This document shows positions 32,438-42,151 of a DNA stretch of 64,000 bases, piece by piece. The stretch is taken from NCBI GenBank assembly GCA_034716415.1, contig JAYEJB010000043.1, positions 14,640-78,639 on the forward strand, in the 5' to 3' direction. This DNA is from JAYEJB01 sp034716415. GTDB lineage: Bacteria > Patescibacteriota > Patescibacteriia > SG8-24. The position numbers and the translations under genes are program-made. Under the pieces are notes generated by a model. It had not been told where the DNA came from and ran no database searches. It saw only the letters and a program-made list of their open reading frames with translations. Within the stretch, counting starts at the first letter, position 1, and each line of letters opens with the position of its first letter.

Positions 32438-33751
32438 GCGTTTCTCTATTACCTTCTTGCCATTCATGAACGGCACAAGGACTTCCGGAATCGCGATGCT
32501 TCCGTCTTCTTTCTGATAGTTCTCCATGATGGCCACGAGCGCCCTACCGATCGCAATGGCGGTGGCGTCGTTCATGTGTGCGTGCTGTGTCTCACCGTCA
32601 TTCCTGCGCACGCGCGTCCCGAGACGCCTAGCCTGATAATCCGTCATCAGATCGGCGGTGTGCGTCTCACGATACGCGTCCTGTCCGGGCATCCAGCATT
32701 CCATATCGATCTGTCTGGCATCCGGATCACCCATGTCTCCCGTGCAGATGGCGACTACTTGGTACGGCAATTTGAGCGCCTGAAGCACGTGTTCCTGGAT
32801 CGCAATGAAGAAGTCCTGCTCACCACAGGATTTCTCCGGCAGGGTGAACGATTCTATCTCGAGCTTGTCGAACTGGTGCAGGCGGATGATGCCGCGGATG
32901 TCCTTGCCGTACGATCCGGCCTCGCGCCTGAACGCCGGCGTGAACGCCGCATAGCGGAGAGGTAAATCGTTCTCACGCAGTATCTCGTCCATGTGCATCG
33001 GTCCGAGCGTGTGTTCCGCACTGCCGATGAGATACAGGTCGTCGGACGCAATGTGATAGCGCTCCTCCTTGGGTTCCAACCTGGCCATACGCGCGAACAC
33101 CTCCGGTCGGATCATCAACGGCGGCACGACCGGAATGAACGGTGTGTCCGGCACGTCGAGCTTGGCTTTCTTGATGATCTTACCCAGCGTCTTGCTGTCC
33201 GTAAGGACCGACATGACGAACTGCATCAGCGCGAACTGCATCAGGGCCAACCCCCCTTTCAGATAGACGAACCGGCTGCCGGTCACCTCTGCGGCGGACT
33301 TGGAGTCGATCACACCCAGCGCCTCACCCAACTCCACATGGTCTTTCGGATCGAACTTGAATTTCGCGGGCTTACCCACCTGACGAATCACCTTATTGCC
33401 CGATTCGTCCGGCCCGACCGGAACATCATCGAACGGTACGTTCGGCACGGCAAGAAGCAACTGTTCGTATCGGTCGACGGTCTCCTCCAGATCCTGCCCG
33501 GCGATCTTGAGACCTTCCTTGAGCTCACGCATCTCCGCTATCGCCTCTTTCTTTTCCTTGTCATCCTTCAACGATGCGATCTTTTCGCCGGCGATGTTCT
33601 GCGCGGCGCGCTTGGTCTCGACAGTGGCGATGAGCTCGCGCCTTTTCTCGTCGAGCTCAAGCAGACGATCGATGTCGACCTCTACGCCTCGATTTTTCGC
33701 CCCCTCCTCGACCTTGTCGGGATTCTCTCTGATGAACTTGATATCTAACAT
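32435..33751 (-). CDS. serS: Seryl-tRNA synthetase
   Basis: Class II synthetase of 438 residues. It has an N-terminal coiled-coil tRNA-binding arm (about 30-100), then the catalytic domain with YAAFTPAFRREAGSYGKDIRGIIRLHQFDK (motif 2, written here as part of the class II core) and a C-terminal motif 3 IGRALVAIMENYQ. It charges tRNA-Ser. The ATG at 33751 gives the standard MLDIKFIRENPDKV; an upstream in-frame ATG adds six residues in the leader. There is no SD. Confidence 0.95.
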   Translation of the reverse strand: MLDIKFIRENPDKVEEGAKNRGVEVDIDRLLELDEKRRELIATVETKRAAQNIAGEKIASLKDDKEKKEAIAEMRELKEGLKIAGQDLEETVDRYEQLLLAVPNVPFDDVPVGPDESGNKVIRQVGKPAKFKFDPKDHVELGEALGVIDSKSAAEVTGSRFVYLKGGLALMQFALMQFVMSVLTDSKTLGKIIKKAKLDVPDTPFIPVVPPLMIRPEVFARMARLEPKEERYHIASDDLYLIGSAEHTLGPMHMDEILRENDLPLRYAAFTPAFRREAGSYGKDIRGIIRLHQFDKLEIESFTLPEKSCGEQDFFIAIQEHVLQALKLPYQVVAICTGDMGDPDARQIDMECWMPGQDAYRETHTADLMTDYQARRLGTRVRRNDGETQHAHMNDATAIAIGRALVAIMENYQKEDGSIAIPEVLVPFMNGKKVIEKR

Positions 33752-34003
33752 ATGTACGTGTTGTTTCACTTGAATAATAATGCCATTTTCGGCCTAATGC
33801 CGCAATCTGAGTAGTCGAGAAGCTCAAAAGCCTAAAAGGACATTATTTAAATACCTCCCGCTAAGGAGGCTGATTCTGTTCGAATTACGCGCGAACCTAA
33901 TCAACCCCCGTCACAGGAGGTCGAGGACGACATGACGGTCGTCTGATCCGATTTTCGCATTATCATTTCCATGCTTGAACCGTATCGTACCATATCCGCG
34001 ATG
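33752..34003 (-). promoter_or_regulatory. serS leader region with several hairpins
   Basis: About 250 nt hold three or more small hairpins (GACGAC/GTCGTC, GTTCG/CGAAC, CCTCC/GGAGG) before a -10-like TATTAT 20-odd nt from the serS ATG. The T-box consensus (AGGGTGGNACCGCG) is absent. The region may be a leader RNA, a terminator for the nucleotidyltransferase gene, or spacer. Confidence 0.35.
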
Positions 34004-34453
34004 TCAAATATCCAAAGCCCGGCATATCGCCGATGTCGAATAACGTTTCCGCTCGAACGCGTCCAGCTGGATGATCTGCGGGCGTGTCACGAGCCGTCCG
34101 ATCTGCGCCATTATCTTTGGATGGTCCACATTCTGATCATGTCCGAGGCATATCACGTCTGGCGCCAACTGCTCGACCATCGTCCATGCCCCGGCAGGAT
34201 CGCCCGGCACTACCTCATCGACGCACTCGAGTGCCGACAGCATGGACATCCGCTCCTCCAATCGGTAATACGGTGCTCTCCCCTTCTCCGCCTGCACCCT
34301 CTCATCCCGAGTGGCAACGACGATGAGCCGGTCACCACGCTGTCGAGCCGCCTTCAGGAACATGAGATGTCCGGGATGCAGCAGATCGAAAACCCCGAAA
34401 ACCACAACGACTTTCGGCCTCGTCTCTCCCGCGCCGCTCTCCAATCCCGACAT
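34004..34453 (-). CDS. Cytidylyltransferase-like nucleotidyltransferase
   Basis: The 149 residues form a compact nucleotidyltransferase fold: VVFGVFDLLHPGHLMFL with HPGH at 26-29, ATRDERV, LGHDQNV and a C-terminal RYSTSAIC, equivalent to the ISSTxIR motif. Relatives include FAD synthetase of archaea and glycerol-3-phosphate cytidylyltransferase; which product is made cannot be read from sequence. It starts 3 nt after the lysS stop in the greA-lysS unit. Confidence 0.85.
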   Translation of the reverse strand: MSGLESGAGETRPKVVVVFGVFDLLHPGHLMFLKAARQRGDRLIVVATRDERVQAEKGRAPYYRLEERMSMLSALECVDEVVPGDPAGAWTMVEQLAPDVICLGHDQNVDHPKIMAQIGRLVTRPQIIQLDAFERKRYSTSAICRALDI

Positions 34454-34455
34454 AC

Positions 34456-35955
34456 CTATTCTTCTGATTCGCTGCCGTGCTCATCAACCGGCCTCATGGT
34501 CGGAAACAGGATGACCTCCTTCAGACTGTGCGAGCCGGTCAGTATCGCGGTCAGTCGGTCGATACCCATGCCGAATCCCGCCGTCGGCGGAAGCCCCACT
34601 TCCAACGCTTCGATATAATCCTCATCCATGCGCTGCGCCTCCACGTTACCCCCCTCACGCAGTTTTTCCTGTTCCTCGAATCTCTGCCTCTGATCTATCG
34701 GATCGTTCAGCTCGGAAAACGCATTGCATAACTCATTACCCTTCGCGAGCACGAGCTGGAACCGTTCGACGTACCTGTCGTCGCCCCAGATCTTCTTCGC
34801 GAGCGGCGACAACTCGATCGGGTGGTCGATGATGAACGTCGGATTGACGATGTTGGGCCGGACGAACTTCTTGTAGATGTTGTCCATAATGTCACCGCGA
34901 CCGTCCGCGTCCTCGACGGAGACATCGTTCTCTTCGGCAGCTTTGGCAAGCGTCTCACGATCGGCGTAAGCCTCGATGTCCGGTCCGCCGTACTGGAGAA
35001 TCGCGTCACGAAACGCGATCCTGGGATACGGCGGCGTAAAATCGATGGTCTCGCCTTCATATTCGACCGTCATCGAGCCGTTCACCTTGTCGGCCAGAAG
35101 CGGCAGTAGTCTCTCAGTCAACTGCATCAGGTCATTGTAGTCCGTGTATGCCTGATAGAACTCCACTTGCGTGAATTCCGGATTATGCATGTGGTCGATA
35201 CCTTCGTTGCGGAAACAGCGCGCGATCTCGAACACCTTATCGAACCCTCCGACAACCAGACGCTTCAGATACAACTCCGGCGCGATGCGCAGATAGAGGT
35301 CGATATCGAGCGTGTTGTGGTGCGTAATGAACGGGCGCGCGGTTGCGCCGCCGGCCAAGGGCTGTAGAATCGGCGTCTCGACCTCCATGAAACCCTCACC
35401 ATGAAAAAAGTCGCGAATCGTCTGCACGACCAGGCTGCGTTTCCGAAAATTCAGCCGCACCTCCTGATTGGCGATCAGGTCCAGGTAACGCTTCCGGTAA
35501 CGCACTTCGGTGTCAGCCAAGCCGTGCCATTTGGCCGGCAAGGGCCGCAGTGCCTTGGTCAGTAGTTTGATCTCCGAAGCTTCGACGCTCCGTTCACCGC
35601 GCTTCGTCACGAACAGCGTGCCGGTCACCTGCAGGAAATCACCATGATCGATGTTCTTCTCGAACATTTCGTATTCGGAGGCCCCGAGCTTGTCGCTCTT
35701 CAGATGTGTCTGGATCTTACCCGTACCGTCCTCCACATCCGCGAAGCTCGCTCCGCCGTGGCCCCTGACGGCCGTGACTCTACCAGCCAACGTCACTGTC
35801 CCACCGGACTTCTCGAGTTTCTCGAAATCCGAAAGCACCTCCTCGACCGTATGCGACCGAGAAGTCTGGGACGGATAGGGATTCAGCCCCTCCGCGATTA
35901 TGTTGCGTAATTTTTCGAGTCGGACCGCCGACTCTTCGAGTGGTGCGTCTGCCAT
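34456..35955 (-). CDS. lysS: Lysyl-tRNA synthetase, class II
   Basis: The 499-residue protein has an OB-fold anticodon domain (about 40-150) and a class II core with [33 protein letters not shown] (motif 2 region) and C-terminal [13 protein letters not shown] (motif 3). The ATG at 35955 follows the greA stop by 1 nt, giving [19 protein letters not shown]; the upstream extension would lie inside greA. Coupled translation is likely, with no SD. Confidence 0.96.
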   Translation of the reverse strand: MADAPLEESAVRLEKLRNIIAEGLNPYPSQTSRSHTVEEVLSDFEKLEKSGGTVTLAGRVTAVRGHGGASFADVEDGTGKIQTHLKSDKLGASEYEMFEKNIDHGDFLQVTGTLFVTKRGERSVEASEIKLLTKALRPLPAKWHGLADTEVRYRKRYLDLIANQEVRLNFRKRSLVVQTIRDFFHGEGFMEVETPILQPLAGGATARPFITHHNTLDIDLYLRIAPELYLKRLVVGGFDKVFEIARCFRNEGIDHMHNPEFTQVEFYQAYTDYNDLMQLTERLLPLLADKVNGSMTVEYEGETIDFTPPYPRIAFRDAILQYGGPDIEAYADRETLAKAAEENDVSVEDADGRGDIMDNIYKKFVRPNIVNPTFIIDHPIELSPLAKKIWGDDRYVERFQLVLAKGNELCNAFSELNDPIDQRQRFEEQEKLREGGNVEAQRMDEDYIEALEVGLPPTAGFGMGIDRLTAILTGSHSLKEVILFPTMRPVDEHGSESEE

Positions 35956-35956
35956 A

Positions 35957-36418
35957 TCAGCTGACTTCAAGAATCGAATACATGATTTTTCCGGCCGGCA
36001 CCTCAACTTCGACTTTATCACCGACCTTCTTTCCGATGAGCGCCTGGCCGAGCGGTGAGTCGTTCGAGATGAGGCCCTGGATCGGATCGGCTTCGGTCGC
36101 CCCGACCACGGTCATGACCTTCTCCTTATCCCCGTACTTGACCTTGACGCTCGAACCGATACCCACGGTATCACCGTTCGTCTTTTCGACGATCTGCGCG
36201 TGGCCGATCTCACTCTCAAGCTGGATGACGCGACCCATCACCCAACCCATCTGGTCCTTGGCGTCGTGGTATTCCGCGTTCTCCTTGAGATCCCCAAGCT
36301 CCTTGGCTTCCTCTATCCTTTTCGCTACTTCCGGTTTCTTGACGGTCTTGAGGTGCACTAATTCCTCCTTGAGTTTCTTCAGGCCCTCTTTCGATACGTA
36401 TACTGGTTTGTCCGACAT
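35957..36418 (-). CDS. greA: Transcription elongation factor GreA
   Basis: The 153 residues match GreA throughout: N-terminal coiled coil with [16 protein letters not shown] (tip acidic residues that stimulate transcript cleavage) and a C-terminal FKBP-like domain with [18 protein letters not shown]. It rescues backtracked RNA polymerase. First gene of a greA-lysS-nucleotidyltransferase unit. There is no SD; the leader ends in a T-rich run. Confidence 0.97.
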   Translation of the reverse strand: MSDKPVYVSKEGLKKLKEELVHLKTVKKPEVAKRIEEAKELGDLKENAEYHDAKDQMGWVMGRVIQLESEIGHAQIVEKTNGDTVGIGSSVKVKYGDKEKVMTVVGATEADPIQGLISNDSPLGQALIGKKVGDKVEVEVPAGKIMYSILEVS

Positions 36419-36552
36419 AATAAAAAATCGGTCAGATAACTACTGATCACTATTGAGGATACGACCCGTCCAGAAGGGTGTCAACCCCGCATGGAGCTAA
36501 AAGCTAGAGAGTGAAAAAGCGAAAATTGAATCTCGATAACGGAACAGCGTGA

Positions 36553-36660
36553 TAGCGGGACGCTGGAAGCGGGGGGTTATAAATAATAACTTCCCGCCTC
36601 CTGCTTCGTGCCTCCCGCCCTTCACACTTTCTGACTTTCCGACCCCAACCTGCTTTCCCC
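36553..36660. repeat. AT-centred purine/pyrimidine inverted repeat (family F), copy 2
   Basis: GCGGGACGCTGGAAGCGGGG, then a TTATAAATAATAA centre, then CTTCCCGCC and repeated CCTCCCGCC-like words. The design is that of 24470-24577. It occupies most of the greA-mrdA spacer; the rest (36419-36552) shows nothing else. Confidence 0.6.
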
Positions 36661-36669
36661 ACTTCTGTC

Positions 36670-38643
36670 TTATTCCCGTTCCCCAAAATACCAAGCCATG
36701 ATATCGCGAGCGACCGGTGCGGCCGCGACCGAACCCTCGCCACCTTCTTCGATCACTACGGTCACGACGATCTCCGGATTCTCATAGGGTGCGAATGACG
36801 TGAACCAGGCATGAGGTTCTTTGGCACTGCTCCACTGCGCCGTTCCGGTCTTTCCGGCGACGCTGACCGGCAGGAGCGAAAGCGACCTGGAACTGCCGTA
36901 AAGGACGGAATGGCGCATACCCTTGGTGACAGCGGCGATATGTTCGGCCGGCACGACCTGAGTGTTGACAATCTCTACACCCCTGACTTCGCGGATGCCG
37001 TCCCGGGAGGTCACGGCCGATACGACCCTCGGCCGAACCAGCTCACCTCCATTCGCGAAAACCGATGTCATCGATGATATCTGCAACGGCGTGACCAAGA
37101 TGTCACCCTGACCGATGGCTAGGTGATACGTATCGCCGACATACCACCGCTCTCCCTTAACCTCTTCCTTCCACTCCTTGGACGGCAGGAAACCGCCACC
37201 CTCGCCCGGCAGGTCGATACCTGTCCTGTTACCGAGTCCGAACTCGCGCGCGTATTCCGTTATCCTCGCGACACCCAATCCTTCCCTATCCTCGAATCCG
37301 CCGCCTATTATATAGAAATACGTGTTGACCGATTCCGATATCGCCTTAGCGAGATCCGTCAGTCCGTGTCCGCCGAACTTCCAATCGGGAAAGAACCACC
37401 TGCTGACCGCGATTCCACCGGACGACATGAATGTCGTCGTCGGCGTTACGACACCTTCCGCGAGCGCCGCCGCGCCGACGACCAGCTTGAACGTCGAACC
37501 TGAAGGTAGGGATGCGCCTAGGGCGCGCGGAAAGAGAGGGTCGTTCTCGTTCTCGGTCAGAAGCGCGAAGTCTTCCGTGGAAATACCCCGGGCGAAAAGG
37601 TTGTTGTCGAACGCCGGCTCGCTGATCATGGCCAGTATCTCTCCGGTGTCGGGCTTCATGACTATTACGCTGCCACGCGCCTTGCCATACCTGCGCAGCG
37701 CGGCGACCAGAATATCTTCTGCCTTCGATTGGATCTCGAGATCGACCGTCAGCTCCAGACTTTTGCCCGGTGTGCCATCTTCTTCCGCTATGATGTTCTT
37801 CTTCCGACCCAAAACATCTACTTCCACCCTCCGCCGACCATACAGCCCGCGTAGCTCGCTCTCGTAGCTGCGCTCGAGTCCTGTCCGGCCGATCCGGTCG
37901 GTGGGCAAATAGTCTATGTCAGCGCTCTCAAGATCCTCCACCGTCACGCTCCCGTCGAAACCGATGACATGTGACAGCGACAAGGTACGCTCACCGAACG
38001 GATATTCCCGCCTTGTCTCTTTAACGAGCTGTACGCCGGGCCATGTGGCGGACATCACATCGATGAGCACTGCCTGCTCATGACCAATATCCTCCGCGAC
38101 ATGCACTCCAAGCGACGACCTGGAATCGAATCCGGACAGTTCGTCCTCGATGTCCCTCGGGTTGATCTCCAATATCTCCGAAAGCCGGCCGAATATCTCT
38201 CTGCGCCCGGATTCGTCCGGTGGCAGGTCTGACTGCACGATGGCCGCGGAAAAGACGGGTACATTACCCACGAGCTGGACCCCGTTCCTGTCATAGATGA
38301 TCCCCCTCTCCGACGGTACCCACTCGATACGGCTCCTGTTCCCTTCAGCCAGCCCCGCGTAGTGATCACCGCGTACGATCTGTACATGGACTGCGCGTGC
38401 GACAACCACCAATAGCGATAATACGATGACGACGAATGCCACCCGCACCAACCGCATATTGACGGTGGTCCCGATATATCTCCGTCTTCCGTCACCTTCC
38501 GTATCATTACCCGCTGAATCCTGGAACGTATCATCGACAAAACCAGGCGTACGGCCGCGGCTGACACCGCCCATATCGCCGCCCACTTCACCGAGAGGGA
38601 AACAGGCCGACGTGTCGGTTATGTTGTTCCGGTCATCGGACAT
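36670..38643 (-). CDS. mrdA: Penicillin-binding protein 2 (elongation transpeptidase)
   Basis: 657 residues: cytoplasmic tail, one membrane segment (about 66-86), PBP dimerisation domain starting ERGIIYDRNG, and a transpeptidase domain with SxxK as STFK (Ser383), SVN (SESVNTYFY) and KTGTAQ. It crosslinks peptidoglycan at the rod-elongation complex with MreBCD. The 60-residue N-terminal tail is longer than usual. It follows mreD directly; there is no SD. Confidence 0.94.
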   Translation of the reverse strand: MSDDRNNITDTSACFPLGEVGGDMGGVSRGRTPGFVDDTFQDSAGNDTEGDGRRRYIGTTVNMRLVRVAFVVIVLSLLVVVARAVHVQIVRGDHYAGLAEGNRSRIEWVPSERGIIYDRNGVQLVGNVPVFSAAIVQSDLPPDESGRREIFGRLSEILEINPRDIEDELSGFDSRSSLGVHVAEDIGHEQAVLIDVMSATWPGVQLVKETRREYPFGERTLSLSHVIGFDGSVTVEDLESADIDYLPTDRIGRTGLERSYESELRGLYGRRRVEVDVLGRKKNIIAEEDGTPGKSLELTVDLEIQSKAEDILVAALRRYGKARGSVIVMKPDTGEILAMISEPAFDNNLFARGISTEDFALLTENENDPLFPRALGASLPSGSTFKLVVGAAALAEGVVTPTTTFMSSGGIAVSRWFFPDWKFGGHGLTDLAKAISESVNTYFYIIGGGFEDREGLGVARITEYAREFGLGNRTGIDLPGEGGGFLPSKEWKEEVKGERWYVGDTYHLAIGQGDILVTPLQISSMTSVFANGGELVRPRVVSAVTSRDGIREVRGVEIVNTQVVPAEHIAAVTKGMRHSVLYGSSRSLSLLPVSVAGKTGTAQWSSAKEPHAWFTSFAPYENPEIVVTVVIEEGGEGSVAAAPVARDIMAWYFGERE

Positions 38644-38646
38644 ACA

Positions 38647-39171
38647 TCAACGCAGTGCCATGGGATCGGACAGTCGTTTCCTGAAGCGCCCCGACATTAA
38701 CCGGATGACGGCGCAGATCAGCAGCTGAATCGGCAGCGCGATCATGACAGCGATGAAGGCACTCTTCAGTCCCGGCGGCACCATCGCCTGACCGGCCAAT
38801 AGCCGACCTGACGCGTTGATCAGAAAGACGACGGTGTGGAATATCAGGAACGCGCCGGCGTTGGCTCCCAAATACGAAAAGAAAGACAGATGCGTGAGCA
38901 CGGTCGAGAGCGACAGCACCACGACGGCCGAGACGACGATCATGGCCAGGATGTACGTTCCGAATGCCACGGGTGAAAGAGTGTCCATGACCGCACCCGC
39001 CAGCACCGCGGCGACCACAGCCGGTGTCGCCCGCAACCCGACGGCCAACGAGACGATCAGCACCAAAGGCAGATTGATCAATGACACCGGATGACCGAAC
39101 GCCGTAAAAAAAGACGCGTGCAGGACGGCCAGTACGAGCACCGAGGCGAACTGGAATACTTTGCTCTTCAT
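38647..39171 (-). CDS. mreD: Rod shape-determining protein MreD
   Basis: 174 residues with about five membrane segments and the usual position between mreC and mrdA. MreD proteins diverge strongly, so the call leans on context and topology. Its ATG overlaps the mreC stop by 4 nt. Confidence 0.85.
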   Translation of the reverse strand: MKSKVFQFASVLVLAVLHASFFTAFGHPVSLINLPLVLIVSLAVGLRATPAVVAAVLAGAVMDTLSPVAFGTYILAMIVVSAVVVLSLSTVLTHLSFFSYLGANAGAFLIFHTVVFLINASGRLLAGQAMVPPGLKSAFIAVMIALPIQLLICAVIRLMSGRFRKRLSDPMALR

Positions 39172-39977
39172 AGGCCGTCCTCCGCGATCACTACCTGCAC
39201 GAACACGGGATGCTCCGAGAACGCGAACGGCGTCACAGTGGCAGACTGGAACGGGTCCTGCGTATCAATATTAATCTTGTCTATGATCCCGACAGCAAGC
39301 CCGCGCCGCACGCCCGGTTCGATCCCTGACGTGATGACCGCGTCACCGACCGCAAGATTCTCGTGTTGCGGAATGAGGAAGATGGACATGCTGAGTCCAC
39401 GATCTCCTTCGAGCACCCCCAAAGTACCGGTGCCGTTCTGGATGGACACCGCGAGTCTGCTCTGTGAATCCGTCAGCAACGATACGGTGGCCCTCTCCCG
39501 TCCTACCGAACTGATCTTACCTATCATGATTCCGTCACCGGCGATCACGGGATGCCCCTTCGCTATACCGTCGTCCCGACCGCGATCTATCACCAGCCCC
39601 CTGAAAGTCTCGTCAGAAGATTCGGACACGACCCTCGAGAGGACCGCGCGGTCATCGCCCCGCTCCCGGAACGACAAGGCCGCCTTAAGTTCTTCGTTCT
39701 CCAGCACCACCGAACGGAGTTTGGCGTTCTCCGCCATGATACGATCGAGTTCGGTGACGACATCAGCCGCGCAGGCGCAGTTGTCCGCCGCCTCGCCGGT
39801 CAGCGCATCATCAAGAGCTACGCCGGCACCATACGCCGGAGCCGCTACCTTCATCAGCGCGGAGCTCACGACACCCGAGACAACCGGGACCACCCCCACC
39901 AGGTGCAACACGACCAAAACGGCGGCCACAACAGCCACTGCAACCATCTTGTCGCTTCGATTACGGAATCGAGACAT
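39168..39977 (-). CDS. mreC: Rod shape-determining protein MreC
   Basis: 269 residues: one N-terminal membrane segment (about 10-32), a coiled coil (about 65-95) and two beta-barrel subdomains with ARVVSESSDETFRGLVIDRG-like and GDAVITSGIEPGVRRGLAVG segments. It links MreB to PBP2 on the outer face of the membrane. There is no SD. mreB lies upstream across a 260-nt repeat-bearing gap. Confidence 0.92.
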   Translation of the reverse strand: MSRFRNRSDKMVAVAVVAAVLVVLHLVGVVPVVSGVVSSALMKVAAPAYGAGVALDDALTGEAADNCACAADVVTELDRIMAENAKLRSVVLENEELKAALSFRERGDDRAVLSRVVSESSDETFRGLVIDRGRDDGIAKGHPVIAGDGIMIGKISSVGRERATVSLLTDSQSRLAVSIQNGTGTLGVLEGDRGLSMSIFLIPQHENLAVGDAVITSGIEPGVRRGLAVGIIDKINIDTQDPFQSATVTPFAFSEHPVFVQVVIAEDGL

Positions 39978-40004
39978 GTTTTTGGGAGACTAGGAATCTG
40001 AATC

Positions 40005-40237
40005 CTAAGAGCTAAACGGCTTAAAAGCCTAAAAGCTTTTTTAGAATGAACCCATAACGAGTTTCATGCCCTTCGATGCGTAGCTGTAGGCTTTATGCCC
40101 GCCCGTCTCTCGCCAAGTTCTGGGCAGGGACAAGCCCTGCAACTACGGCAAACCGACGAAAAACGCGCCATGATTTCAATTTAATAACTTTTCAGCTTTT
40201 TAGCTGTTAAGCTTTTGGACTTTTAAGCTCTTTATCT
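40005..40237. repeat. Repeat-rich mreB-mreC spacer (AGCTTTTAAG words around a GCAGGGACAAGCCCTGC hairpin)
   Basis: Both ends carry AAGCCTAAAAGC / AGCTTTTTAGC-type words, and the middle (40065-40157) has GCAGGG-ACAA-(G)CCCTGC followed by AACTAC. The same AGCTTTTAA words recur at 7868-7898 and 33820-33842. No gene is visible. Confidence 0.55.
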
Positions 40238-41305
40238 TCAATACGCGGCAATCATGTCCTTTTGTGTCTCCTGTGAAGACGGCAAGGCGACGGTCTGCAG
40301 AAGATCGGGATTGTCGAGCAGGATGCCCGTGCCGCGCACCACGCAGGTCAGCGGATCGTCCGTAATACGGACCGGGATAGCCGCAGCTCTGGAAATGACG
40401 GTATCCATTCCTTTCAATAAGGCGCCCCCACCCGAAAGAACGATGCCCCGTTCATAGATGTCGGCGACCAATTCGGGCGGCGTCATCTCAAGCGCGGCTT
40501 TGATGCTTTCCGAGATAGACTTCACTGACCGCGACAGGGACTGACGGATCTGCGCGTCGCTGACCATTATCTCCTTCGGCAATCCGGTGATCATGTCTCG
40601 TCCGCGCATTTCAATCTCCAACGGCTCATCGAGCTCCATCGCCGAGCCGGTCCTCATCTTGATGTTTTCGGCCACACGCTCTCCGAGCAGGAGGTTGAAA
40701 TTTTCGCGGGCGAAATTGACGATGCTCTTGTTCATCTCGTCGCCGGCTATACGCAACGACCTCCAGGTCACGACCCCACCGAGCGAGATGACGGCGATCT
40801 CCGTGGTCCCGCCGCCGATATCCACCACCATGTTGCCGAGCGGTTCGGTGATCGGCAACCTCGCTCCGATAGCGGCCGCCATCGGCTCCTCTACCAGGAA
40901 GACCTCACGCGCACCGGCGTTCAAGGCGGCGTCCTCGACCGCCTTCCTTTCCACCTCAGTCAGATCAAGCGGCACACCGACCACGACCCTCGGTCGCGGC
41001 ATCAGCGAGAAGCCGTCCTTAAGGATCCGCTCGATGAAATACTTGAGCATCTTTTCCGTGACCTCGAAGTCCGAGATGATCCCCGAAACGAGTGGTCGCA
41101 CCGTCACGATATGCGACGGCGTCTTGCCGACCATGTCCTTGGCGGACTGACCGACAGCGACGATCTGACCTGTCCGCGTATTCAAAGCCACCACCGATGG
41201 TTCGTTGATGGCGATTCCCTTGTCCTTACAATAAATCAGAGTATTGGCTGTACCGAGATCGATACCGAGATCTTTGGAGAATTTTCCGAATATGCTACTG
41301 AACAT
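40238..41305 (-). CDS. mreB: Rod shape-determining protein MreB
   Basis: Actin-like ATPase of 355 residues: phosphate-1 loop DLGTANTLIY (17-26), IDIGGGTTEIAV phosphate-2 (about 162), and the adenosine motif VLSGGGALLKGMD near 300. It forms filaments under the membrane that guide wall elongation. Promoter TTTACA-17-TATACT lies about 40 nt upstream; there is no SD in the short leader. Confidence 0.98.
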   Translation of the reverse strand: MFSSIFGKFSKDLGIDLGTANTLIYCKDKGIAINEPSVVALNTRTGQIVAVGQSAKDMVGKTPSHIVTVRPLVSGIISDFEVTEKMLKYFIERILKDGFSLMPRPRVVVGVPLDLTEVERKAVEDAALNAGAREVFLVEEPMAAAIGARLPITEPLGNMVVDIGGGTTEIAVISLGGVVTWRSLRIAGDEMNKSIVNFARENFNLLLGERVAENIKMRTGSAMELDEPLEIEMRGRDMITGLPKEIMVSDAQIRQSLSRSVKSISESIKAALEMTPPELVADIYERGIVLSGGGALLKGMDTVISRAAAIPVRITDDPLTCVVRGTGILLDNPDLLQTVALPSSQETQKDMIAAY

Positions 41306-41346
41306 CTTTTTTGTTCATCAATAAAACTGACCCTTGAATCGCGGTC

Positions 41347-41375
41347 AGTATAGAAAGATAATGCTTAAATGTAAA
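41347..41375 (-). promoter_or_regulatory. mreB promoter
   Basis: TTTACA and TATACT on the minus strand separated by 17 nt, about 40 nt before the mreB ATG. Confidence 0.7.
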
Positions 41376-41392
41376 GGTGTTCAAGGTGTAGT

Positions 41393-41457
41393 TTGAGAGT
41401 CGAGGAGTCGGAGTGTGTCCCTTAGACCCTCAGGCGCTCCGACCCTCAGACTTTCTT
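41393..41457. repeat. Repeat family D tract (GAGGGTC / GACCCTC words)
   Basis: GAGAGTCGAGGAGTCGGAG, then CCCTTAGACCCTCAGGC and GCTCCGACCCTCAGAC. It overlaps the end of the 41430 gene, so the last residues (KSEGRSA) of that protein are repeat-derived. Related tracts: 5995-6018, 49207-49304 and 62415-62450. Confidence 0.6.
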
Positions 41458-41825
41458 GCCGAAATGAAAAACGACTCCAGGACGGTCGCCAGCGCCACGG
41501 CCAGGAAGGCGTTCCACCAGGTCAGCATCGATTTGCTTTGGAGTAACAACGCGATCGTCACCAGAAGCGACAGTATAGTAGCCTGCCTGAACGATACCGC
41601 CACTTGCCGCGACAGATGAAATCCCTTGCCGAGAAGCGCGATGCGCGAAACGAATCCGAACACCGAAAACGTGCCAGTCAACGCCAGGAAGACACTGAAG
41701 AAGAACACCACGAACACGAGCGGCTGGGTGCCGGTCGGATCGACCATCGTCATGATCAGAATCACCGCGCTCCAGGCAAGCGCGGTCCCCATCAGCATCA
41801 ACGCGAGGTAGTGTCTAATCGTCAT
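41430..41825 (-). CDS. Conserved membrane protein (131 aa), leaderless
   Basis: Four membrane segments (about 5-27, 33-58, 78-96, 98-120) with little polar sequence. I recognise no named function. TGC-TATAAT ends 8 nt before the ATG, so the transcript likely starts at the ATG. The C-terminal tail derives from repeat D. Confidence 0.75.
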   Translation of the reverse strand: MTIRHYLALMLMGTALAWSAVILIMTMVDPTGTQPLVFVVFFFSVFLALTGTFSVFGFVSRIALLGKGFHLSRQVAVSFRQATILSLLVTIALLLQSKSMLTWWNAFLAVALATVLESFFISARKSEGRSA

Positions 41826-41833
41826 ATGTGCGC

Positions 41834-41842
41834 ATTATAGCA
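41834..41842 (-). promoter_or_regulatory. Extended -10 box, leaderless transcript
   Basis: TGC-TATAAT on the minus strand, 8 nt before the ATG at 41825. Confidence 0.65.
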
Positions 41843-41856
41843 AAGGTCAGCAAGCC

Positions 41857-42150
41857 CTACATGACCGCCCGCAGACCTTCTATCTCATCACCACCGAGCT
41901 TGGCGTTCGCGTCCCGGATGATCTCCGCCTCGTGCATCCTGATATCTTCCGTCATCACGGACTCACCGCAGCGTATCGTCACGATTCTGTTGCGGATTTT
42001 AACCGGCTTCATCGCCGAGGCGATCCGCTCACCGAATCGCTCGGTCAGCACCTTGCTGACAGTGTCCAAAATCATGGCAGCCTTTACGCCACCCGCGACA
42101 CCGGCCCGCTTGATCGATTGCGGCATCAGTTTATCGAGGCGTTGCAGCAT
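41857..42150 (-). CDS. DUF721/DciA-like protein
   Basis: 97 residues with the DUF721 pattern: an N-terminal helix, an AMILDTVSKVLTERFG segment, RNRIVTIRCGESVMTEDIRMHEAEII and a short tail. Longer members (DciA) load the replicative helicase; whether this short form does is inference. The ATG at 42150 follows the helicase stop by 1 nt (TAGGATG). A GTG ten codons upstream would overlap the helicase gene and is rejected. Confidence 0.8.
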   Translation of the reverse strand: MLQRLDKLMPQSIKRAGVAGGVKAAMILDTVSKVLTERFGERIASAMKPVKIRNRIVTIRCGESVMTEDIRMHEAEIIRDANAKLGGDEIEGLRAVM

Positions 42151-42151
42151 C

